Shown here piece by piece: positions 57,015 to 64,000 of a stretch of DNA of 64,000 bases (positions are counted from its first letter, which is position 1; every line of letters starts with the position of its first letter). Source of the DNA: Mesostigma viride (lineage: Eukaryota; Streptophyta; Mesostigmatophyceae; Mesostigmatales; Mesostigmataceae); the NCBI GenBank assembly GCA_009746045.1, contig RPFO01001362.1:34706-98705 (forward strand), in the 5' to 3' direction. Made by a program: the position numbers and the translations under genes. Under the pieces are notes generated by a model. That model saw only the letters and a program-made list of their open reading frames with translations. It did not search any database and was not told where the DNA came from.

Positions 57015-58515
57015 GCCGTGACGTCAAGGAAGGAGGACATAAAACCGGGGGCGGAACAAACGCGCTCGGGGATCATCGCTAGTCCTCGTATGCGTGGTGC
57101 GGGTCGTGCGCTAACACCACACCCCGCTTGGGGGGGTAATTGCGTAAACGATAGCGACTCTCGTTCGTGTTGACACATGCGCCCGGGTGGGGGGGCAACG
57201 CAATCGGTCCCGCGATCGAACTTTAGGAGTGCGTAATCGTCTGTAATGTGACCTTGGTTGTTCGCAAATGGCTTGACCTGGATGGATTCGTGATAGAAAA
57301 ACGTACCCGGTGGAAGTAAAACCTCGCTTTCGTTCATATCCGTGTCCGAAAACGCGAACAGTGGAAGGCAACGAGACCCGGGGACGATGTTGAGGACGAG
57401 GACGCAACAGCCCGCCTTACTCGAACCGAATTGCGTACCGGTTTCCGTGAATTGGGTTGCATAATCTGGGTCAAAGCTGCTTGATATGAACACCGGGTTG
57501 CGATAATATTGCCGAATGGGTTCTCCTTGCTTCTGAAACAGAAAGTACTGATTTGATGTCCCTCGGTAGGTGGTCATCGGTCTCGTCGTACGCGGGGAGT
57601 CCATAATGAGAGCCTTGAGCTCTTTCACGTATCTCGGCTGGATCACATCCGCAACGTACTCGTCAGCCAAAAGGCCCGCGATATAATTGACAAGGAAGAA
57701 CTCGATGTCGGCAGGGAGATTTGCACTTGGGTAGTTATCTAGCAAATTGATGCACACATCGACATCGTGGCAGTTCGAGAGATCCAAGTCGTCAGGCAAA
57801 CTAGGAAGGTCACTTTCTTCACGACGCCAGTACAGGTAATCTCTCACACTTTTCCCGAATGATTTATGGGCACGTTTGCGGCGGATCAAACCTTCCTGGT
57901 CCAGTCTGCGGACGCCACGCTCGCGAAATTCTCGGGCAAACTGAACCCACAGCGGGTGATAGTTGTCTCTGGGGTCGCGTATCTTACGACCGTAGCAAAG
58001 TTCATGATTGTACGAAATGACATCCTCGCGAGTTATGGCGTTAGAGTATCTGTCCCCTTGGTACGTGTATGACTTCAGAATGTGCAAGTCCTCCACGGGA
58101 AGTTGGCTCAAGTAAATATTGCACTGTTGGAGCCACTCCCAGTCGATCATCTTGTGCGCGTCAGGCGAGACGTAACCGGGAAGCCGCTTTTGCCACGGGA
58201 TCAGGGAGCTCCCGTGAATATTCAACTTCAAAGAGTGTTCCCCAAACACCCACTGCGGGGGGGTGACAAGGGCCTTCAACATATTGAGAGCAGTGTCTAT
58301 TTCAAGCTCGATAGGACGGGCGTAAGGAATGTGCACAGTGGCGTTAAATTTAACGAACGGAGGGGGGCCACGTTTTCACCCCGGCACCACGCCCTGTGGT
58401 CCTCGTTCTCGTAACTTTTTGCCAATTCCTTTCGAACCCGGTCTATGCGCGCCTTGAGACGTTTTTTAATTGGCTCCGATATGCGTGCTCTTATGATTTG
58501 AGCCTCGTTATCCAT
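56999..58515 (-). CDS. Mono-ADP-ribosyltransferase-like protein (R-S-E type)
   Basis: About 505 residues from ATG 58515, with a frame break at G6 58362-58367. The C-terminal half has the ART triad in order: TTYRG (Arg), NPVFISSSF (S-x-S strand) and NESEVLLPPGTFF (E-x-E). This is the arrangement of arginine-specific ADP-ribosyltransferases that transfer ADP-ribose from NAD+. The N-terminal 270 residues are helical and unlike known delivery domains; no signal peptide is present, suggesting action inside the infected cell or virion. The residues after LLKFDRG pass a C7 run and may be frame-shifted. Target unknown. Confidence 0.82.
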
Positions 58516-58698
58516 GTGTCTACATCTGTGTGCGCGAAAATAAACAAAACACCGGAAAGATGAACGGATATAGGACTTGGCATTTGGTGAACCGCATGTG
58601 TGCAAAAAGTTTGAGAGACTCGTGTAATTCCATGCACATTGGGTTAATTGGATGCGTGGTTTTATTAACATAAACATATAGACATCATGGGCATGACC

Positions 58699-59550
58699 TC
58701 ACTCCCTGCATTCCTCTAACGGCACTAACGGCCACCACTCCAACGAGCATGGCCACTGAAAGTTGTGGTCGTCGTTCGCGCGAGGCATCTCCCACGTGTC
58801 AAATGGCATCCACAACCAAGGGGACGGCTTGTACACAAGCGCGCAGTGGTCCTCGTGCCAGTGCCACTCGCGGCACGGACAGGGGGCGGACATAATATGG
58901 GACTCGATGCCTTCCACCCACATCCGGTGGCGTAACTTTTTAGCCGCTGCAACACGGGCCTTCTCGGCAGCTGAGGGGAACTCCGCACGTACACTCTTCC
59001 ACCCGTTGATGATCCAGCGCGAGTCTCCGCCGCCCCAACTGCACGAGATCGTCTGCTCGTACGTCTTGACCAGCTTGGGTGACAGGAACAGTGCCCCCGC
59101 GCTATCGAGCTGCCACGGACGCTGCCACTTGGGTGCAGGGGCGGGGACCAGCTTCTTCTTGGGGAAGGGTGAGATGATGCCCACAGCGGGTATGTGGTCG
59201 GGCTTGGGCCCCTTTGACTTGTCCATCAGCAGCAGAAACGTCCTGACGACGGCATACGGACAGATGGCCGCGACGGCAGGTGAAATCTTCCACCCGTGCT
59301 CCATCACGTTGTCCACAAGGTTGGAGAATTGCCCTGTCAAAAAAGCCCTGTGTCCAGCATCCGCACTGTCGAAGTACACTTCGATCACGTGCCTCAGTTG
59401 CATGTGCAGCAGGTGGAAATCCTGGTTTCCGGCAGTGAGACCGCGATCCTGCAGATGGTGGTAGGTGACATTTATGCACGTACTGTCCACAGTGGGCAGG
59501 GGGGTGGGGTGTGCCCTGCAGTTGTTGGGACAGAAAACAAACGCAATCAT
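58699..59550 (-). CDS. Trp/His-rich hypothetical protein, 283 aa
   Basis: ATG 59550 (MIAFVFCPNNC). Rich in Trp, His, Cys and Pro; it contains CPCREWHWHEDHC, which could bind metal. An N-terminal His-rich stretch YHHLQDRG...FHLLHMQLRH and a central basic linker (KKKLVPAPAPKW) are seen. No known domain. Codons upstream of this ATG are in-frame but poor. It precedes a 1.6-kb repeat-rich region. Confidence 0.65.
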   Translation of the reverse strand: MIAFVFCPNNCRAHPTPLPTVDSTCINVTYHHLQDRGLTAGNQDFHLLHMQLRHVIEVYFDSADAGHRAFLTGQFSNLVDNVMEHGWKISPAVAAICPYAVVRTFLLLMDKSKGPKPDHIPAVGIISPFPKKKLVPAPAPKWQRPWQLDSAGALFLSPKLVKTYEQTISCSWGGGDSRWIINGWKSVRAEFPSAAEKARVAAAKKLRHRMWVEGIESHIMSAPCPCREWHWHEDHCALVYKPSPWLWMPFDTWEMPRANDDHNFQWPCSLEWWPLVPLEECRE

Positions 59551-59830
59551 GTGGGGGGGGGAGGAGGAGTCAGGTAACCAGTCACAATTGATAAAGGGAG
59601 TGACGATTTCCAGAGGTGATGAACGTAAAAGGGGCACAAATAAATACTTACTTGATTGCCTCCAAGACCGTTTCAATCTTGTTGATTGCCAGAGAGGTTC
59701 TTGTGTGCAAAAGCTCCTTTACTTGTTTCCAAAATGGCTCTAGGTCCCTCTCCCTCTTTCTTTTCAGGGGATTGTGGTGGTTTTTACCGAAATATTCAAC
59801 TAGCAGGTCATACACTGACCCCATTTCGTA

Positions 59831-60031
59831 CAGTCGCTGGAAAACGAATCCTCAAACCTTTGAAATAATACAAGCGTCCGAAATACGCGTTTGCCAGCCT
59901 CGAGATTGGATTACTATTTCGAGCTGTGGACAGTCGCTGGAAAAACGAATCCTCGAACCTTTGAAATAATACAAGCGTCCGAAATACGCGTTTGCCAGCC
60001 TCGAGATTGGATTATTATTTTCCAGCTGTGG
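59831..60031. repeat. Tandem duplication, about 100-bp unit x2
   Basis: Both copies begin cagtcgctggaaaa and contain aatacaagcgtccgaaatac; they differ at a few positions and by a 1-bp indel in an A run. The second starts at 59931. Confidence 0.9.
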
Positions 60032-60144
60032 TTATGGAGGGCCAGTCCCAGGAAATCCCTCTCTTGATGTGTTCCTTCACGAAATTTACAACTTTGGAGT
60101 CGTCCGGCGGCTGGCGCTGCGCTCGGGACCTGAATGCAGAAATG

Positions 60145-60427
60145 TCAGATCTGAACATGTACTCAGATCTCGGACGAATGGGAACGCACGAAAAAATTCA
60201 GGATGCGTAATTTTCCTCGTAACCGACGGTCCGTACAATCTCTGACTTTTTTCTGACGTGCAGGCGTTTTTTTTGGACAATCTTGGACAAAATAACCGAA
60301 GAATGGGTACGGCTGTGGACTTTTTATGACGACATCTCTTGTGTGGACCAATCTCGACACGTTTTCCGTCCGCTCAAGCCATTTCACCCGACAAAGAATG
60401 CCCACCCTCGGAAATTATTTTTTTCCC
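60145..60427. repeat. Left arm of a large inverted repeat
   Basis: 283 bp beginning cagatctgaacatgtactca and ending aattatttttttccc. The right arm 60661-60941 is its reverse complement with only a few differences. The 233-bp AT-rich spacer has its own small palindromes. Confidence 0.93.
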
Positions 60428-60660
60428 AGGCCTCGATGTACGCTGTATACCATATCTGTCGTACGAATATTCGTTGTATACTGTACGGTGACACGTATAA
60501 TTACTATAATATGACCAGTGTAAGTGTGCTATACTCATAATTTATGGTATAAGTCTTTATTGTATATTACTCTAATATAATATAAGCATACTATCACTGC
60601 TGTACAGTGAGCATATCGCACGGTAGGATACGTATGCTGGCATACTCCGATGGTTGGCTC

Positions 60661-60941
60661 GGGAAAAAAATAATTTCCGAGGGTGGGCATTCTTTGTCGG
60701 GTGAAATGGCTTGAGCGGACGGAAAACGTGTCGAGATTGGTCCACACAAGAGATGTCGTCATAAAAAGTCCACAGCCGTACCCATTCTTCGGTTATTTTG
60801 TCCAAGATTGTCCAAAAAAAACGCCTGAACGTCAGAAAAAAGTCAGAGATTGTACGGACCGTCGGTTACGAGGAAAATTACGCACCTGAATTTTTTCGTG
60901 CGTTCCCATTCGTCCGAGATCTGAGTATATGTTCAGATCTG
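60661..60941. repeat. Right arm of a large inverted repeat
   Basis: Reverse complement of 60145-60427. Both outer ends carry AGATCT boxes. No clear target-site duplication was found, so a foldback/MITE-like element, a replication or recombination structure, and an assembly fold-back artefact all remain possible. Confidence 0.93.
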
Positions 60942-61025
60942 CGATGTTTGATTTCTGACGCAGGAGGGATCTGCCTTGTCACCAGATCTGCCTCGTCACG
61001 AGATCTCCAGGTCGCCAGATCTGCC
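60915..61025 (+). promoter_or_regulatory. AGATCT-rich segment upstream of the 61179 gene
   Basis: Five AGATCT in about 100 bp, within phrases such as caccagatctgcctcgtcac and cgccagatctgcctcgtc. Similar arrays occur upstream of the 32892, 37334 and 43988 genes. Regulatory function inferred. Confidence 0.45.
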
Positions 61026-61178
61026 TCGTCATCGCCGAAAATGAGTCAGACAGTGGGAAACTTCTACACAAAATTCGGGTCTAAAGAAAGGGACCAACGT
61101 GGGAAATTGTCACTCACACCTCTCCATCCCTCCGTTTTAACCTTTCATCATTCCGTCTCTCTCGACCCCCGTGCAGAC

Positions 61179-62150
61179 ATGGCCAACGAAATTTGCACCA
61201 CCAACCCCGCCTGCATCCCTACCATGCCCCCAAAAAACATGGATGCCAGGGAGTCCTATATAGAGTCTCGCAGGATGAACAAGTATTTTGGTGGCAACAA
61301 CAAGAGCATGTGCACTTTTCTTCGGTACGGCTCGGTGTTGCAGCAGGTGAATGCCAGGCTGAGGAGCAAGGGCTACACGCATTCGGCGAGGATAAACACC
61401 TCCGGGAAGGTGTATTTCCACCCCCTGGTCGCTGTCGAGATATGCCTCGCCCACAAGCTCACAAAGGAGTTGGGAGAGCTGGAAGCTATGTTTGAAGATA
61501 ACGAATGGGGCCATGCCCACCTGTTTCAACACTCCACCCTGCACCTCCTAGCCGCCGTCGCGGGCGTGCTTGATGACGAGAGACCGGCTCGCGAGAAGCG
61601 CAGGGCGGAGACGGAGGCTCTTGACGATTCGATATCCTCCCTGCACGAACTGTGCAAGCGTCTCGACGACGCCGTCGCCAGCGTGTCGCGCGGAAGGGAC
61701 CAACTTGAGAAGTACAGGGCAGACAGCCACGCCGCGCACTCCAAGGCCATGGAGGAGAAGGAGGGCGAGCTGCTCGATATGGAGGAGAGGGGGAGGATCA
61801 AGACGAAGGAGCTGTCGGATGCCAACGCCTCATTGGCGGTCCTGCACGACATGCACACCGACATCCTGAAGCTGGACTTCAACTTGCACAAGATCCGGAT
61901 GGCCGCCCTCCCCTGCGACATGGACTTTCGCCACCACGTCATCAGCGTGTTGCGCAGGCTCTACCAGTCGCACCCGGTGTACGCGATGCCCGTGTATTAC
62001 CTGCGCCACTTCGAATGGGAGGTGTGCGACCTGGTGGTAAACCGCCTCAACCTGCCCTTCTGCCCGGTCCGTGACCGGATGGGACGCGTGGAACCGGACG
62101 TGGACGCCAAGGTGGTCAGCGCGGTACACGCCCTCATGTCCCAACTGTGA
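61179..62150 (+). CDS. Coiled-coil protein with possible KilA-N-like N terminus
   Basis: 323 residues from ATG 61179. Residues about 20-110 include SRRMNKYFGGNNKSMCTFLRYG and INTSGKVYFHPLVAVEICLAHK, which recalls KilA-N/MSV199-type DNA-binding domains, though weakly. Residues 135-225 form a charged coiled coil. The C-terminal 100 residues form a folded domain (PVYYLRHFEWEVCDLVVNRLN). The architecture (DNA-binding-like head plus coiled coil) resembles BRO/MSV199 viral regulators. Moderate to low certainty on function. Confidence 0.7.
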   Translation: MANEICTTNPACIPTMPPKNMDARESYIESRRMNKYFGGNNKSMCTFLRYGSVLQQVNARLRSKGYTHSARINTSGKVYFHPLVAVEICLAHKLTKELGELEAMFEDNEWGHAHLFQHSTLHLLAAVAGVLDDERPAREKRRAETEALDDSISSLHELCKRLDDAVASVSRGRDQLEKYRADSHAAHSKAMEEKEGELLDMEERGRIKTKELSDANASLAVLHDMHTDILKLDFNLHKIRMAALPCDMDFRHHVISVLRRLYQSHPVYAMPVYYLRHFEWEVCDLVVNRLNLPFCPVRDRMGRVEPDVDAKVVSAVHALMSQL

Positions 62151-62180
62151 TATTTATGTCAGCCGGTATAGTAGTACGGT

Positions 62181-62513
62181 ATGGACGACATCCTGCCCGG
62201 CTTGTACATGTTCCAGAACAAACACGCGAGAGATCAGTTAGAGACACGGGAGCAATCCGAGATAGTGGATGCGCTGAAATGTGACATTCGCAACGTGCTA
62301 ATGAATGCGCCGTCCGTCTTGCACCCTGATTCTGTGCGTGAAATAGTGGATATCGTAGTCAGAGCAGAGAGCAGTCTCAACCGACACGGCGGGGGTCCAT
62401 TTTTGGAACATTATGGTGAATGCCATTGTAAAGCGCGCCAAGCGCTTGCCAGAAGAAAAGAGGAACGAAGTGTTCTTAGTGACATCACGAGATTGGTGCG
62501 GCTCAAACGCTAG
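62181..62513 (+). CDS. Hypothetical helical protein, 110 aa
   Basis: ATG 62181, 30 bp after the preceding stop. Helical, charged (ETREQSEIVDALKCDIRNVL) with a CHC triplet near residue 80. The internal DIRNVL is not a PIP motif. No family recognised. Followed by AATAAA near 62564. Confidence 0.65.
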   Translation: MDDILPGLYMFQNKHARDQLETREQSEIVDALKCDIRNVLMNAPSVLHPDSVREIVDIVVRAESSLNRHGGGPFLEHYGECHCKARQALARRKEERSVLSDITRLVRLKR

Positions 62514-62596
62514 CATGCACGAGCCGGTGACCACCCGCGATCTGTTAAGGCATTATTATTTGTAATAAATTATGTCTGCACCCCTTGTGAAATGTC

Positions 62597-63949
62597 ATGC
62601 CTCCCAAGTACTTTTGCGGTTCAGGTGACGTGCCGTACAACAGAGTGAGAGGGAGCGCCACCCAATGCAAATCCCAGATCCGTTTGTTTGGTATCAAACA
62701 ACCGCTGAGCGTGTACCCCGACGGCCTCGGTGACAGGGTCGTGAATCAGGATGTCGTTGACGCGGAGGCCTTTTGCGGAGTAAAGGGGAGACCGGGTGCG
62801 AAATACGGGTCGTTTGGGCAGTGTGTTAGGAAGCGACAGGCGCGTTATTGGGGGCTCGTGACCCCCCTAGACCCCGCGTGGGTGCACTCCAACCGCGCGG
62901 ATTCCGTGCAAGATAAGCAAAAGCGTGAGGCGATGGAGAAAACGTTTAGCTTTTACCCGCAGCCTGTCACCTTTCCTGAAGGTGCGGACACGGCATCCTT
63001 TGCCGCTGATGCTCTGCCCGCCAACAGTACCGCCACGCCCTCTGCTCCTATGCATGTGGACGCACTCGTACAGACAGCGCGCGCTTGCATTGCTCCAAGA
63101 GGTGGATAACTTCGTTGTCGAGGAGGGGGGCGGCAATATGAGTGCGCTAGACGACCTGGTCGACCAGGCACACGAGGCCATCCAACGGGTGCCGCGAGAA
63201 CACAGAGTTGGTATGGAGAGCCGATTGACCCGAGCCTCGATGGTAGAACTGCCGATACAGGATTCGCTCGATAGGCTCCAAGGGCTTGCCCAACCCGAGT
63301 CCCCGCCTCTGGAGCGATCCGTCCCCGCTTCTGGAGCGCCTCACGCAGCGCCCACGCCGCCGCAGACCACGGAAGGCGGTGAACAGGCCTCTATGGTAGA
63401 CGATTCGATGCTCAAAATGTTAGCCGAAGCCGCCTCGGAGGTGGCGGACCGCTCTCCCCCCTCCTCCCCCCCCCTGAAGAAGCGCCGACCGCGGACAAAG
63501 CTGTCGAGTTGCCCATCGTTAAGACGGAGAAATCCTACACGCCTGACCCGATTGCCGGTTACCTCCCGTCTCTAATGGAGGAACTCCCATCAAATGATTT
63601 CCGCGGAGTGGACGTGCGTTTTGAGTTTGACGACCCCAATATGAACAAGGACAATATCGCGTTCAAACGCGGGGTCAAGGGGGACGGCAATTGCTTTTGG
63701 TACTCGTTCTTTGTCGGCAAGGCTTTCAAAGAAGGCAAGAGGGTGGATCAGGCTACGCTGGAGAGTAAAACTGCGGACCTGAAAAAGGAAATAGGGGAGA
63801 AACTGGAAGAGTACGTGAAGAACAGGGAAAAGCTGGGTATCAAAGACATTAACTCGCATTTCCGCTTGAAAAACTATGATGCAGAAACCGCTAAGATCCT
63901 GAATGATATGCGAAATGAGTTAAAAACCCAATGTAGAGGCGACGGATAG
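62597..63949 (+). CDS. OTU-like cysteine protease (two frame breaks, C-terminal end uncertain)
   Basis: ATG 62597. The N-terminal about 160 residues have a Cys motif (FCGSGDVPYNRV; TQCKSQ) and basic character. A middle acidic, Pro-rich linker follows after a break in the GCGCGCGC tract at 63077-63084, and a second break lies at the C9 run 63466-63474. The C-terminal part starts with ELPIVK and contains KGDGNCFWYSFF, the D-G-N-C-x-W signature of OTU deubiquitinases, followed by helices. The catalytic His expected later is not in the visible frame, which stops at 63949; another frame stays open to the window edge. Probably a deubiquitinase or virion-associated protease. Confidence 0.72.
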
Positions 63950-64000
63950 AATAGATGGCATAGGTCGCAATATCACGATCGAAAACAGGATATCCACGTC

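Larger units (their letters stand above)
59551..61178. other. 1.6-kb non-coding region with tandem and inverted repeats
   Basis: It holds, in order, low-complexity AT sequence, a 100-bp tandem duplication (59831-60031), a large inverted repeat (60145-60941) and an AGATCT-rich stretch up to 61020. Open frames here are mirrored on both arms of the inverted repeat and are not genes. The promoter for the 61179 gene must lie at its right end. Confidence 0.65.

Noticed and set aside
60283..60805. Mirrored 85-aa and 77-aa ORFs in the inverted repeat
   Set aside because: They are the same sequence read on both arms; no independent coding evidence.
1..64000. tRNA or rRNA genes
   Set aside because: No cloverleaf with GTTCRA-type arm and acceptor pairing was recognised by eye; a covariance-model scan would be needed to exclude them.

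Overview
The window is a segment of a large eukaryotic DNA virus (Nucleocytoviricota). Hallmark genes seen directly are an A32-type packaging ATPase (5438-6226), four paralogous double-jelly-roll major capsid proteins (MCPs; about 13.6-16.8 kb and 24.5-27.9 kb), PCNA (29.3 kb), VLTF3-like and VLTF2-like late transcription factors (34.5 and 51.1 kb), and NCLDV-conserved proteins resembling DUF5764 and DUF5871. Genes are dense, lie on both strands, lack introns, and are separated by short AT-rich gaps with AATAAA-type signals. A Rieske oxygenase of the pheophorbide a oxygenase type points to a photosynthetic protist host (inference). Order or family cannot be assigned from the sequence alone.

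Layout. 0-6.2 kb: virion and core genes ending with the packaging ATPase. 6.2-8.6 kb: a non-coding block of split direct repeats. 8.6-13.2 kb: accessory genes (a long Ala/Pro-repeat coiled-coil protein and a MYND finger protein). 13.6-27.9 kb: capsid cluster with four MCPs, two very large beta-rich proteins and a KilA-N/nuclease fusion. 27.9-36.7 kb: LysM protein, PCNA, zinc-finger protein, VLTF3. 36.7-46.9 kb: accessory and DNA-modification genes (C5 methyltransferase, Gln/Pro/Ala-repeat protein, J-domain protein, DUF5871-like protein, HNH nuclease). 46.9-50.8 kb: one viral gene split by an inserted LTR retroelement. 50.8-58.5 kb: VLTF2, membrane proteins, NifS-like cysteine desulfurase, SprT-like protease, ADP-ribosyltransferase. 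58.7-64 kb: accessory genes, a large inverted repeat, and an OTU-like protease.

The standout is the insertion at 47192-49806. Two 601-bp direct repeats (one mismatch seen) begin TGTCA and end TGACA. A primer-binding-site-like TGGTATC lies immediately inside the left repeat and a purine tract immediately inside the right one. The whole is bounded by a 5-bp duplication (GAACA). Removing the element and one GAACA copy joins the two flanking minus-strand ORFs in frame. This is a structurally complete but non-autonomous LTR retrotransposon that recently landed in a giant-virus gene.

A second general property is that about twenty ORF breaks occur across otherwise good genes, including essential ones (VLTF3, two MCPs). 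Most can each be explained by a one-base length error in a homopolymer. I therefore annotate these as single genes with probable consensus errors rather than as pseudogenes. Working together, the genes cover virion morphogenesis (MCPs, packaging ATPase, beta-rich and membrane proteins), late transcription (VLTF2, VLTF3), replication and repair (PCNA, PIP-motif proteins, DUF5871-like protein, SprT), and host manipulation (ART, OTU, JAB, J-domain, NifS and Rieske proteins).
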